Counted from the first letter of the stretch, positions 26,337-35,559 are shown. The stretch: 64,000 nucleotides of DNA from Anaerolineaceae bacterium (GCA_002699125.1 PABI01000136.1:1-64000); one strand, 5' to 3'. Translations and numbers: made by a program. The notes: generated by a model from the sequence alone, not told the origin.

Positions 26337-26927
26337 ATGTCTAACCAATTTTGCACCCAATGCGGTGAACGCCTGGAGCCCGCTGCCCGCTTCTGCACGG
26401 CCTGTGGCACGGCCGTTGCCAGGGCAACGGCCACAAAAGCGTCACGCCAACCTGCTAAAATGCGCCGACCAATTCCCTGGCTGCCACTCATTCTCGTTAT
26501 CGGCGGTGGGCTTATTACGCTGGGCTTACTGTTGTACCAGGCCAATCCGCCATCCGTAGTTGACGTACCCGATGAGCACAACGACTCCGGCCTGCCCTAC
26601 CCAGATGTGCCGCGTATCTCCGTGGCAGAAACCAGAGAACGGTTTGAGAATGGCACGGCCGTCATCGTAGATGTACGCAGCGCCCAGGAACACGCCGAGG
26701 CGCACATCCCCGATGCGCTTTCTATTCCTTTGAGTGAGCTTCAGGCCCGATACCAGGAGCTGCCGCGCGACGCGGAAATTATTACCTACTGCACCTGACC
26801 AAGCGAAGAATCCAGCGCCCGTGCGGCTGCTATCCTAATGGAACTCGGTTATACAAATGTGAAAGCCATTCGTGGGGGGTTAGCTGCCTGGGAAGAGGCA
26901 GGACACCCAATGGAAAGAGGCTCGTAA
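26337..26927 (+). CDS. Zinc-ribbon membrane rhodanese, probable selenoprotein (CTU)
   Basis: Read through the in-frame TGA at 26796-26798, this is a 196-residue protein. It has an N-terminal zinc ribbon (CTQC and CTAC), one membrane helix and an external rhodanese domain (VIVDVRSAQEHAEAHIPDA). The active-site loop is IITYC152-T-U154-PSEESSARAA, and the domain then ends normally (AIRGGLAAWEEAGHPM). Rhodaneses of this subtype read YCxCP, so TGA falls on the second Cys. Without readthrough the protein would lose its last helices. ATG 26337 follows GGAGAG. The ribbon-helix module matches that of the PCuAC at 22893. Confidence 0.78.
26813..26829 (+). promoter_or_regulatory. Candidate SECIS-like hairpin in rhodanese gene
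   Basis: CAGCGC-CCGT-GC(g)GCTG gives a 6-bp stem with one bulged G. The loop starts about 21 nt after the TGA (26796-26798) and contains one G. It fits the expected distance but is weaker than the hairpin in the DsbA-like gene. Confidence 0.4.
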
Positions 26928-26967
26928 TATCCCATGGGCGCGAACACCATTTTTAAGGATCAGGCAT

Positions 26968-27405
26968 ATGGCATATAAAAAATTGTTGGTCTATTTCGTT
27001 CTTCCAATGCTGCTGGCTGCTTGTACCAGCAGCCCGCCCCATACCCGAATCAGTGTCAATAACGCCTGGGTACGTCCAGCAGAAGCGGGACAAAACAGCG
27101 CCGTTTATTTTCAGATAGTAAATGAAGGTCGAATGGGCGATGTATTGGTGAGTGCATCCAGTTCGATTGCAACGGCTGAAATGCATGAGTCGGTAGAAAG
27201 AGAAAATGGCGTTATGGGCATGTCCCCATTAAGTAGCGTAGACGTTCCAGCTCAGTCTGAAGTTGAATTCAAGCCAGGCGGCATGCATATCATGCTCATT
27301 AACCTTACCCAACCATTGACTGCCGACGATAGCATACCCTTGACACTGCATTTTGAGCATGGCGGCAAAGCCGTCTTTGAAGCAGAAGTTCGCTCATTAC
27401 CCTAA
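26968..27405 (+). CDS. PCuAC-type copper chaperone lipoprotein
   Basis: A 145-residue lipoprotein (lipobox LLAACT). The domain repeats that of the protein at 22893, with long shared stretches (NAWVRPA, GQNSAVYFQ, FEAEVRSLP). The copper(I) site is complete: His in AEMHES, Met in NGVMGM, and HIM in GGMHIM. This copy is anchored by lipid rather than a ribbon-helix module. It lies between the rhodanese and YtkA genes and probably supplies Cu(I) with SCO1. Confidence 0.9.
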   Translation: MAYKKLLVYFVLPMLLAACTSSPPHTRISVNNAWVRPAEAGQNSAVYFQIVNEGRMGDVLVSASSSIATAEMHESVERENGVMGMSPLSSVDVPAQSEVEFKPGGMHIMLINLTQPLTADDSIPLTLHFEHGGKAVFEAEVRSLP

Positions 27406-27422
27406 ACTGTTTGGAATAAGGT

Positions 27423-27836
27423 ATGAAGCATATCATATTAGCAAGTTTAATTGTTCTCAGCTTCTTATTGGGAAGTTGTCGCCGCTCAACGCAGCAAAAC
27501 GATGAAGCGCCGGACGTGAACATGTCGCTGGCGGTCGAGCCAAAGGTGCCGGCCGTTGGCCCGGCTACGTTGCTCATTACCCTGACAGACGCCGACGGCA
27601 ACCCGATTAATGGAGCAGCGTTGGAAATTCGCGGCGACATGTCCCACGCCGGCATGGAGCCGGTGCTGGCCAGCGCCGAGGCCGGTCAAACCGGCATCTA
27701 CGAAGTCCCTTTTGAATGGACGATGGCCGGCGACTGGATTGTAACCGTGACGGCGACGCTGCCGGACGGCCGTACCGCTACCCGCGAATTTGACCTCACC
27801 GTGAGCGGCGAGATGAATATGGATATGGAGCCATAA
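27423..27836 (+). CDS. YtkA-like domain lipoprotein
   Basis: A 137-residue lipoprotein (lipobox LLGSCR) with a single YtkA/FixH-like beta domain: LTDADGNPINGAALEIRGDMSHAGM, shown here only in part, centres on the conserved G-D-M-x-H-x-G-M pattern (residues about 70-80), which could bind copper. The Met-rich end (EMNMDMEP) also suggests metal. It precedes the polyferredoxin gene by 6 nt. The same domain type seems to be embedded in the CopC-CopD fusion at 44331. Confidence 0.8.
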   Translation: MKHIILASLIVLSFLLGSCRRSTQQNDEAPDVNMSLAVEPKVPAVGPATLLITLTDADGNPINGAALEIRGDMSHAGMEPVLASAEAGQTGIYEVPFEWTMAGDWIVTVTATLPDGRTATREFDLTVSGEMNMDMEP

Positions 27837-27842
27837 CGGGCA

Positions 27843-29300
27843 ATGATACCGCTCCAGGATATTACCGTCGCCAAAGAAAACAGCAGCCCTATCTACCAGC
27901 CGCAGCCCCGCTTTGATCTGCTGCGCCTGCCCCTGCTGGGGCGCTGGCTGCGCTGGCGCTGGGGTCGGCTGCTGTTTCAAATTCCCCTGCTGCTGCTGGC
28001 GCTGCTGATGATCTACGATGGCTTTACCGGACCGAAAATTGCGGGGCAAAATGTGGCCACGGTCACAGCCTGGGTCCATTACCGCGGTCTGGTGATGCTG
28101 GCGCTGCTGTTAGTGGGCAATTTGTTTTGCATGAGCTGCCCCTTTACCCTGCCGCGCACTGTGGCGCATCGTCTCAGCGGCAACGGCCGTCGCTGGCCGC
28201 AGGCGCTGCGCAACAAATGGGTGGCCATAGCCGTCCTGGTTCTCTTCTTTTTTCTTTACGAATGGTTGGACCTGTGGGCCAGCCCCTGGCTCACCGCCTG
28301 GGTCATTGTGGGCTACTTCCTGGCCGCCTTTTTGTTAGAGGCGGTCTTTGCCGAATCCCCCTTTTGCAAATACGTCTGCCCGCTGGGTAGCTTCAATTTC
28401 GTTAGCAGCACTGTCTCGCCGTTTCAGATTACGACCCGCGATGCCGAAACGTGCCGCACCTGCCCCGGCAAAGAGTGCGTCAACGGCAGCCCGCAGGCGC
28501 TGGGCTGTGGCACGGAACTGTTCGTGCCGCAGATACAGAGTAATATGGATTGTGTTTTTTGTCTGGATTGCGCCCGCGCCTGTCCCTACGACAATGTGGC
28601 CCTGGCGGCCCGTCGGCCGGGAGAAGAATTGACCCAGGGCGCGTGGCCGCGCCGCTGGGATATGGCCTTCCTGGTACTGGTATTTGCTTTTGCCGGCGTG
28701 AGCAACGCCTTTGGCATGGTACCGCCCTTTTACGCGCTGGAGCAGTGGCTGGCCGCCCGCCTGCATATAACAAACGAAGGGGTTTTGCTCCTGATTATCT
28801 TTGGCGTGATAAATGTATTGTTGCCGGCAGGCGTTGGCCTGGGCACCGCCTGGCTCAGCCGTCGGTTGACTCGCAAGCGCGAACCATTGCGAGTGGCTTT
28901 GAGCCGCTACACGCCGACCGTTATGCCGCTGGCGTTTTCAATCTGGCTGGCCCATTATGGCTTTCATTTTGCTACCGGCGCTCTGGCAATTATTCCCGTT
29001 ACGCAAAATTTCTTGCTGGATCACGGCCTGAACTGGCTGGGAACTGCACCCACCTGGTCGCTGGCGGCGCTGCTGCCCGGCTCGTGGCTACTGCCGCTGC
29101 AAGTGCTTATTATGCTGGCCGGCTTTGGCGGCAGCCTGATGGTAGCCGATGAGATTAGCCGCCGCGATTTTGCAGATCGACGGACGGCGATGTTGTCCCT
29201 GCTGCCCTGGGTGTTGGTTTTACTTAGTTTAGCCGTTGCCGCGCTGGTAATGTTTAACCTGCCCATGGAGATGCGCGGCACGATTCAGTTGAATGGATAA
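27843..29300 (+). CDS. NapH/CcoG-like polyferredoxin membrane protein
   Basis: A 485-residue protein with about ten membrane helices. The first half carries the 4Fe-4S-binding loop of the NosR/NapH/CcoG group: CMSCP and CKYVCPLGSF, then CRTCPGKEC and CVFCLDCARACP, enough Cys for two clusters. Family members move electrons across the membrane or aid copper-oxidase assembly; CcoG reduces copper. With PCuAC, SCO and YtkA neighbours, a role in copper delivery or reduction is likely. It overlaps the next gene by 8 nt. Confidence 0.83.
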   Translation: MIPLQDITVAKENSSPIYQPQPRFDLLRLPLLGRWLRWRWGRLLFQIPLLLLALLMIYDGFTGPKIAGQNVATVTAWVHYRGLVMLALLLVGNLFCMSCPFTLPRTVAHRLSGNGRRWPQALRNKWVAIAVLVLFFFLYEWLDLWASPWLTAWVIVGYFLAAFLLEAVFAESPFCKYVCPLGSFNFVSSTVSPFQITTRDAETCRTCPGKECVNGSPQALGCGTELFVPQIQSNMDCVFCLDCARACPYDNVALAARRPGEELTQGAWPRRWDMAFLVLVFAFAGVSNAFGMVPPFYALEQWLAARLHITNEGVLLLIIFGVINVLLPAGVGLGTAWLSRRLTRKREPLRVALSRYTPTVMPLAFSIWLAHYGFHFATGALAIIPVTQNFLLDHGLNWLGTAPTWSLAALLPGSWLLPLQVLIMLAGFGGSLMVADEISRRDFADRRTAMLSLLPWVLVLLSLAVAALVMFNLPMEMRGTIQLNG

Positions 29301-29841
29301 AATGTTGGCAAATATGAAAAATAAGACGATCGCTCCGGCCATCATGATGGCACTGTTGATATTTTTCGGCGTCAGGCAGGTGTGGGCGCATGGCATTGGT
29401 ACGCCGGTTCAAATTAACGTCCCTTCCGGCCCTTATCTGTTGTCAATCTGGACGGATCCGGATCCGCTGCGGGTAGATGAAACGCACGTCACGGTGGCGG
29501 TGATGGAGCCGGAAACCCAGGCACCGATAGTTACTGGCGTGCAGGTACAGGTGCAGCTAACGGCAGTCGCCGATGAATCCCTCTCCTATACGGCTGCCGC
29601 CTCGGCTGACAATTCGGCCAACCGGCTCCTCTATGCAGCCGTATTCGAGAACCTACCCACGGCCGGCCGTTGGCGCGGCCTTATCTCTGTAGATGGCCCG
29701 GCCGGCGTCGGCCAGGATATGCCCTTTGAAGTAGAGGTGTTGCCGCCAGCGCCGTTTAACTGGCTTTGGCCGGGTATTGGTGGCCTGGTTGTGCTGCTAC
29801 TGGTGTGGTGGGTGCATTCCTGGCGGCGGCAAGCGCCATAA
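29293..29841 (+). CDS. Secreted beta-domain membrane protein in copper cluster
   Basis: A 182-residue protein of no firmly recognised family. It has an N-terminal signal (ending VWAHGIG, leaving an N-terminal-type His), a beta-sandwich of about 120 residues, and a C-terminal membrane helix (WPGIGGLVVLLLVWWVHSW). The shape is that of FixH/YtkA or CopC-like envelope proteins, and the protein at 45529 has a similar layout. It overlaps the polyferredoxin gene by 8 nt, so it belongs to that operon. Confidence 0.65.
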   Translation: MDKMLANMKNKTIAPAIMMALLIFFGVRQVWAHGIGTPVQINVPSGPYLLSIWTDPDPLRVDETHVTVAVMEPETQAPIVTGVQVQVQLTAVADESLSYTAAASADNSANRLLYAAVFENLPTAGRWRGLISVDGPAGVGQDMPFEVEVLPPAPFNWLWPGIGGLVVLLLVWWVHSWRRQAP

Positions 29842-29909
29842 CAGCCGTCAAAACGGTAGCCGTGTGAAAGCAAGCCGGCAGACGCCTACTTTGGAAGTTA
29901 ACTTACAGT

Positions 29910-29927
29910 TCCGCCGCATAAGGCGGA
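29910..29927 (+). terminator. Short hairpin between copper cluster and vanW
   Basis: TCCGCC-gcataa-GGCGGA forms a 6-bp stem. No T-run follows, so termination would be weak. It separates the copper operon from the promoter at 29951. Confidence 0.35.
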
Positions 29928-29950
29928 GGATACTCCTGGAAAGCGGCCGT

Positions 29951-29979
29951 TTGATATTTGCCCAAACCGCGAATATGCT
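29951..29979 (+). promoter_or_regulatory. Promoter for the VanW-family gene
   Basis: TTGATA (29951-29956), a 17-nt spacer and TATGCT (29974-29979) fit a sigma70-type promoter 24 nt before the start codon at 30003, with GGAGG at 29994. Confidence 0.55.
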
Positions 29980-30002
29980 AGACTATTAGATTTGGAGGAA
30001 AT

Positions 30003-31889
30003 ATGCAGGCAACGACAACTCCTGACGTTTTGAAGCTTTTTCGGCGGCGCAAGGTCGGCTACTTTATGATTCCCCCTGTGACCACCACCATTCTGTTCCT
30101 CCTGATACCGGTATTTGCCCTCGTCGTTTATCAAAGTCAATATCGTGGCCGCATCCCCATCGGGGTGAGTCTGTGGCGTGTTGATTTGAGTGGAATGACG
30201 CTCGATAAGGCAGAAGAGGCTCTGGCAGAGACCTTTCCCTATCAGCATGAAAAAGCTATCGTATTCACCGATCCCCAAACCGGACAGGCGTGGCAGATGA
30301 GCCCGGCCGAATTAGGATTGGCCTTCGACGCAGCGGCTACGGCCGCAGCGGCCTACCAGGTAGGGCGCTCCGGCCCGATTTATACCCAATTGTGGCAACT
30401 GTTTTCAAGCTGGTATTATGGCCGTTCCCTTAGCCCCGTTATCGTTCTGGACGAAGGCCAACTGAACGCTGCCCTGACAGAGTTGGCGGCCGAAATAAAC
30501 CGGCCGGCCGTTAATGCTAAAATTGAGTTCGCAGGGAGCGCGATCAGATACACACCGGCCCAGGTTGGACGCAGACTGGACGTGACCGACGCTCGCACCC
30601 GTTTACTCATGCCGCTTACCCGCTTCCGGCAGGCAGACGTTGAACTTCTCATCCAGGACGTCATGCCCACTATTTACGACCCGCCGGCCGTTACAGCCGG
30701 TGTCCAGCAAATGATAAGCAATGAGCCGGTCACTTTTTACGTCCCAGAACCGCTGGATGCTGAAGACCTGACGCGTGTCGAGCTCACGCCGGCAACGCTG
30801 AAAAGCTGGATAAGGGCAGAAGTCATTGAACAGGCGGATGGCAGCCGCCGCCATCGTGTCTTACTGGATGAAAACGCGGTCCGGCAGTGGTTATCGACGT
30901 ACGCGGAGATGCTTTACCGCGAACCGGTCAATGCCCGTTACTATTTTGATGACGTCACTAAAGAGCTGGTGCTGGTAACGCCCCACGTCAATGGGCGAGA
31001 ACTGGACGTGGAGGCAACCCTGGCCTTGCTGCAGGAGCAGATTGGCACGGCCAATCGCTCTATTCCGTTTGTGGTGAATCAAATTACGCCCGCGGCAAAC
31101 AGCAAGGCAACAGCCGCCGGCCTGGGCATCACCGAACTGATCAGCGAACGGACAACCTGGTTTTACGGTTCGTCTGACGCCCGCAAACGGAACATTGCCC
31201 AGGCAGCGGCCAACTTCTACGGGATTGTGATCGCCCCCGGCGAAGAATTTTCCTTTAACAAATACCTGGGCAGCATCAGCGAAGCTGACGGTTACGAAGA
31301 AGGCTTAATCATCGTTGGCGGTCAAACCATCAAGGGTATTGGCGGCGGCGTTTGCCAGGTGAGTACCACCGTCTTCCAGACCGTTTTTTACGCCGGGTTC
31401 CCGGTGACCGAACGATGGCAGCACGGTTACATGCTGGGCTATTATAACGATGGCGAAGGCCCCGGCATGGATGCCACCGTTTATGACCCTATTGTTGATT
31501 TTAAGTTTATCAATAACACCCCTTACTATCTGCTCATCGAAAATTATTACAACGAGATCGAAGAATCTCTCACCTTCAAGTTCTACAGCACCGGTATGGG
31601 ACGCCGCGTGGAGAAAAGTGGACCGGTCTTTGGGGATATTGTGCCTGCGCCGCCGCAATCAGAGGATGTGTGGCAGTTTGATCCGGACATGGAGTCCGGT
31701 ACGGTACGCCAGATCGATTGGGCCACGGAAGGGGCAACGGTGACGGTTGGCCGGACCGTCTACAATGCAGATGGCCAGATCATTCTACAAGAGGATTTTG
31801 TCAGCAATTACGTTCCCTGGCCTGGTGGCTACATGTACGGTCCCGGCGTCAATGCGCCTGACTACTCGCTTGTACCTGAAAACGATTAG
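30003..31889 (+). CDS. VanW-family protein with peptidoglycan-binding-like domains
   Basis: A 628-residue membrane-anchored protein: one N-terminal helix (TTTILFLLIPVFALVVYQS), two PG_binding_4-type domains (GVSLWRVDLSGMTLDKAEEA begins the first; a related segment lies near residue 245), then VanW (PGEEFSFNKYLG, GIGGGVCQVSTTVFQ) and a G5-like beta end. VanW proteins accompany vancomycin-resistance and cell-wall genes; their activity is unknown. The conserved VCQVSTT motif is intact. The downstream lipoprotein starts 3 nt later. Confidence 0.87.
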   Translation: MQATTTPDVLKLFRRRKVGYFMIPPVTTTILFLLIPVFALVVYQSQYRGRIPIGVSLWRVDLSGMTLDKAEEALAETFPYQHEKAIVFTDPQTGQAWQMSPAELGLAFDAAATAAAAYQVGRSGPIYTQLWQLFSSWYYGRSLSPVIVLDEGQLNAALTELAAEINRPAVNAKIEFAGSAIRYTPAQVGRRLDVTDARTRLLMPLTRFRQADVELLIQDVMPTIYDPPAVTAGVQQMISNEPVTFYVPEPLDAEDLTRVELTPATLKSWIRAEVIEQADGSRRHRVLLDENAVRQWLSTYAEMLYREPVNARYYFDDVTKELVLVTPHVNGRELDVEATLALLQEQIGTANRSIPFVVNQITPAANSKATAAGLGITELISERTTWFYGSSDARKRNIAQAAANFYGIVIAPGEEFSFNKYLGSISEADGYEEGLIIVGGQTIKGIGGGVCQVSTTVFQTVFYAGFPVTERWQHGYMLGYYNDGEGPGMDATVYDPIVDFKFINNTPYYLLIENYYNEIEESLTFKFYSTGMGRRVEKSGPVFGDIVPAPPQSEDVWQFDPDMESGTVRQIDWATEGATVTVGRTVYNADGQIILQEDFVSNYVPWPGGYMYGPGVNAPDYSLVPEND

Positions 31890-31892
31890 CTT

Positions 31893-32957
31893 ATGGGAAA
31901 ATGGCGAACTTTCATCTGGAGATCCACTCTCCTTTGGGCGCTTATTCTATTGGCAGCCTGTGAAACGAATGTGAATAAAACAGGGAGCGTTTCGGATGAA
32001 ACGGCCGCTTCCAACACAGATGGGAATGAATCTGAATCTGTTTCCCTTTCCGGTTCATTCATCTTTATCGAACAAACCACACGCGACCAAAACCTGCTCA
32101 AGTATGATCTGGCGACGGGCCAGACCCTTACGCTTTTTCAGGCCCCCACAAATGGCTGGATTTCCCGGGCCATTGCTTCACCGGACGGCCGGCAAATCGT
32201 TATGGCTTACGCGCCGCCGCCACCTGAAGGTGAGATACAGTTCGGGTATACCAATTTGTACCAGTTGAATACGGCCGGTGAAGTGGAACCACAACCAATA
32301 ATGGAACGCAGCCACCCGCAGGAAGTGCTCTTTAATCCCGTCTGGTCGCCCGACGGCCGTTACATCTACTTCTCTCACGTTGTTCCTGATGACATCGATT
32401 CGAACAGCTTTACAACCACCTTAAAACGCCTTGATACACTTGACGAGGACGTGGAAGCCATCGTAACCAATGGTGTATGGCCCCGCCTCTCAGCGGACGG
32501 CGAAAAGCTGGCTTATGCTTTGTTAGATCCGGGAACCCAAACCAGAGATTTGTACCTGGCGGATGCCGATGGAAAAAATGCCAGGCTCATCGCTTCCTCA
32601 GAAGATTTTATCGATCTTGATGCGCCGCTATTTTCGCCTGATGGAACCTGGTACTACTTCAGTGCAGTGACGCAGGATCAACCATCTCGGACGTCCTGGT
32701 GGGAGCGACTCTTGGGCGTCAAGGTAGCGGCCGCCCACAGCGTTCCCTCAGATTGGTGGCGCATCCCTGTAGACGGGGGGACGGCCGAAAGGCTCACCCA
32801 GATTAGCGCCATTGGGATGTACGGCGCTTTTTCGCCAGACGGTACTGTTTTAGCCTTTTCCAGCACGACGGGCATATACACGATGAATCCAGCCGGCACG
32901 GAATTATCAAAGCTGCTGGAAATTCCCGCCGCCGACAGCTTAACCTGGGTTCCTTAA
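31893..32957 (+). CDS. Lipoprotein with TolB/WD40-like beta-propeller
   Basis: A 354-residue lipoprotein (lipobox LLAACE). At least four propeller blades are visible from repeated SPDGR, SPDGT or SADGE turns followed by aromatic strands (FNPVWSPDGRYIYFSH, ISAIGMYGAFSPDGT). Such PD40/TolB-like propellers bind peptides or scaffold envelope complexes. It is coupled to vanW with a 3-nt gap and ends 11 nt before the convergent C39-like gene. Confidence 0.78.
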   Translation: MGKWRTFIWRSTLLWALILLAACETNVNKTGSVSDETAASNTDGNESESVSLSGSFIFIEQTTRDQNLLKYDLATGQTLTLFQAPTNGWISRAIASPDGRQIVMAYAPPPPEGEIQFGYTNLYQLNTAGEVEPQPIMERSHPQEVLFNPVWSPDGRYIYFSHVVPDDIDSNSFTTTLKRLDTLDEDVEAIVTNGVWPRLSADGEKLAYALLDPGTQTRDLYLADADGKNARLIASSEDFIDLDAPLFSPDGTWYYFSAVTQDQPSRTSWWERLLGVKVAAAHSVPSDWWRIPVDGGTAERLTQISAIGMYGAFSPDGTVLAFSSTTGIYTMNPAGTELSKLLEIPAADSLTWVP

Positions 32958-32968
32958 CGGCTCAGAAA

Positions 32969-34345
32969 TCAGTTGTTCTCGATGATAGAATCGAGCGCCC
33001 ATTGCGCTGGGTAGAAGTTTTCATTTAGACGTAAAGCTTGTTGATATGCAGCCACTGCGCCCGGCCCATCGCCGGTTAGCGCCAGGGCATGTCCTTGATA
33101 AAGGTAAGTTTCTTCTACATTGCGGCCGCCCTGTGTTTCTAACGTTACCTCGGCCAGATCGAGCATATCCTGGTAACGGCCAACTTTCATGTAGGCAATG
33201 TACGGCCGGAATTGGTACCAGACAATACGGGGCGGAATACCCAGCGTACGGGCCTGGTCAAAGGCGACCGCGCCATTTTCGTAAAAGGCGTTGTCGCCCG
33301 TTAATTCGCCCAAACGAGTCAGGCTGCTGCCCAGATTGAACCAGGCAAACGCATTTTCTGGATCGGCATCAATCTCTGCCTGCGCTTTTTGGGCCGCGTT
33401 TTGCCACATGGTCGCCGGTTCCAGCATCTCTGTCCCTAAGATAGCGTACAGCTGCTGTTCTTTCTCCGGCGGATAAACAACAAAGAAGGTGTAGTTGAAC
33501 TGCTGCCAGTAATGTTCTACTTCTTCATAGGTATCATAACGGCCGCTCCCGTCCCAGGGGCCGAGGTTGGTATCCATACTGACCATCTCCCCAGCTTCGT
33601 CGTCATAGCCAAAGATGGTTAGGTAATGCCCCAGCCAGCCCTCACGCGGCAATTCGTATCCCTTTTCGATGACAACAAGAAATCCGGCGGCGATCAGGCG
33701 TTTCAATAGCTCCAGGTTGCCACCGCTGGCGATAAAAGCGCGCATGTCTGTTTCTTCGTTTACGTAATCCACCATCTGCCAGGGACTGACGTTCCGATCT
33801 CCCCGGTTGGGCTTAAGAAAAGCGGCCGCTTCTGTCTGGGTCGTGGGATTGCCGTAAAAGTTGAGGTTGATGGCCAGGTTTGCCGGGCCACAATTATTAA
33901 AGCCCTGGGGGATGATAGTGACACCTTCGATGCGTGCTTGCGACGGCAATGGTTCAGATGTAGGCGTAGCAGCAGGTGAAGGCGCTGCGGTTGGGGTATT
34001 GGTGGGAACGAAGCTGGTCGTAGCGGCCGGTTCGGTGAATTCAGTTTGTGCGCTTGGTTCTGATTGAACGGCCGTAGCCCGTATTGTTGGCGTACCTGTC
34101 GGTACTGCCAATGTTGGAATGGTAATCCGGGCATTAGCAGATGCATTGGCAGGAGCGGGTAGCGCCATCGGCATCGGCGTTGTCCGCCAATCGAGCAGGG
34201 CTGCGCCAACTGGAATGCGAGCCAGGCGCACCCGCATTTCTCCCGGCAGTGCTCTTATCAGAGGCGGCAGCGCCAGCGCAGCCACGATAAGCGCAAGCTG
34301 TATGGCGACAACCAGCGCAATCCCGTATTTCACACGTTTGTTCAT
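32969..34345 (-). CDS. Membrane-anchored C39-like peptidase with TPR tail
   Basis: A 458-residue protein: one N-terminal helix, a Thr/Pro/Ala-rich linker, then a Peptidase_C39_2 domain with Cys in GFNNCGPANLAINL, His in GHYLTIFGYD and Asp in SMDTNLG, so the catalytic set is complete. The C-terminal 130 residues form TPR-like helical repeats (AWFNLGSSLTRLGE, GPGAVAAYQQALRL). It probably cuts a secreted peptide or wall substrate. ATG 34345 follows AAGGAGAG by about 11 nt. It is 8 nt downstream of the L,D-transpeptidase gene in the same operon. Confidence 0.8.
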   Translation of the reverse strand: MNKRVKYGIALVVAIQLALIVAALALPPLIRALPGEMRVRLARIPVGAALLDWRTTPMPMALPAPANASANARITIPTLAVPTGTPTIRATAVQSEPSAQTEFTEPAATTSFVPTNTPTAAPSPAATPTSEPLPSQARIEGVTIIPQGFNNCGPANLAINLNFYGNPTTQTEAAAFLKPNRGDRNVSPWQMVDYVNEETDMRAFIASGGNLELLKRLIAAGFLVVIEKGYELPREGWLGHYLTIFGYDDEAGEMVSMDTNLGPWDGSGRYDTYEEVEHYWQQFNYTFFVVYPPEKEQQLYAILGTEMLEPATMWQNAAQKAQAEIDADPENAFAWFNLGSSLTRLGELTGDNAFYENGAVAFDQARTLGIPPRIVWYQFRPYIAYMKVGRYQDMLDLAEVTLETQGGRNVEETYLYQGHALALTGDGPGAVAAYQQALRLNENFYPAQWALDSIIENN

Positions 34346-34353
34346 AAAAGGAC

Positions 34354-35442
34354 TTACTCTCCTTGCGATTGTGTCAGGTGATCGGCCGGGTCCGACGTGT
34401 GAACCCATACCCACAGGTCGTTGGGCGCGTCTTCCGACCAGTTAAACGTCCATTCAGCATCGAGAATGGGCATGTTGACACAGCCATGACTGTGCTTATA
34501 GCCAAACCGGTCGTGCCAATAGGTGCCATGCAGACCGGCGCCAATCAATTCGTCAAAGTACATAATGTAAGGCACGTCTTCCAGGAAATAATAATCCACC
34601 TGGCCTTCCGCGCCGGACATCTTGTACTCCCGAAAGCGTGACCAGACCTGAAAGAGGCCTTCGCGAGTAGGCCAGCGGTTAAGCCCGGAAGATAGAAGGG
34701 TAGCGTACACTATCTGATCCCCTTCATAGGCGGCAAAGGTTTGCTCGTACAAGTCTACTTCCACCCAGAATTCATCTTCTCCAACGTCTTCTGGCCGGGG
34801 GTCTACCTCTACGATGCTGAAGTAGGTTTGCCTGACCCAACGGCCGTCCCCAATGTCGTACCAGAGCCAATCTTCTTCACCTAAAACGGCAGCGTAAATC
34901 TCCACAAAGGTGTAGCGGGAAAGTTCAGCGAAACTCTCGTCCGGCTCGCCATCCGGTTCAAGGCTAGGGATGACATCTTGCACCACCCAACCAAACGGCC
35001 GTTCCGGCTGTTGTGTAATCTGCACCCCTTGAAAATCTGATGGCTCCACCAGGTTTATGTCATCTTCGTGGACATACTCGCCCTGGTTAATTTCGTACCA
35101 GGTTTCGCCGGCATCGTTATCAAACCAGCGATTAACGGTGGCAAAGAGGTAACCGTCGCCCACTTTGCGCACCACAGGTGCCGACCGGGTTGGTTCGGCG
35201 TATACATTGGCGTTATCGGCCAGACGACCGTACCAGCGCCGGCCAAACAGGGTGTCTTCAGGAATCTCCGGTGTTACAAATACCGGGTCTTCAATTAGAG
35301 CAGGCTGGTCAATATCGCAAAAATAAATATCTTCTAAAGGTAATAGATCGCATTCTGCGGCCCGGGTTGTGGGTACTATCAAAAAAAGTACGGCAAAAAT
35401 GATTCCAATCCAGGCAAAGTAGTTTTTAATCAATTTTGTCAT
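34354..35442 (-). CDS. L,D-transpeptidase (YkuD) with SH3-like domains
   Basis: A 362-residue exported protein (signal ending TTRAAECD). The middle holds two SH3-like segments (about residues 70-200). The YkuD domain ends with the catalytic motif YKHSHGCVNMPILDAEW, with His, Ser and Cys intact. It forms 3-3 cross-links or attaches proteins to peptidoglycan. ATG 35442 follows GGAGA. Together with VanW and the C39 protein it makes a wall-remodelling group. Confidence 0.88.
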   Translation of the reverse strand: MTKLIKNYFAWIGIIFAVLFLIVPTTRAAECDLLPLEDIYFCDIDQPALIEDPVFVTPEIPEDTLFGRRWYGRLADNANVYAEPTRSAPVVRKVGDGYLFATVNRWFDNDAGETWYEINQGEYVHEDDINLVEPSDFQGVQITQQPERPFGWVVQDVIPSLEPDGEPDESFAELSRYTFVEIYAAVLGEEDWLWYDIGDGRWVRQTYFSIVEVDPRPEDVGEDEFWVEVDLYEQTFAAYEGDQIVYATLLSSGLNRWPTREGLFQVWSRFREYKMSGAEGQVDYYFLEDVPYIMYFDELIGAGLHGTYWHDRFGYKHSHGCVNMPILDAEWTFNWSEDAPNDLWVWVHTSDPADHLTQSQGE

Positions 35443-35559
35443 TGGACTTCTCCAGGAAATGTAAATCAGGCGCAGCTTCTGGCGCTTTGTCTCTCTCTCT
35501 TCAGGCAAAGCGGTCAAAAACGAACGTAAATAATCTCTTACTTTGTGAAAGAGGTCGCG

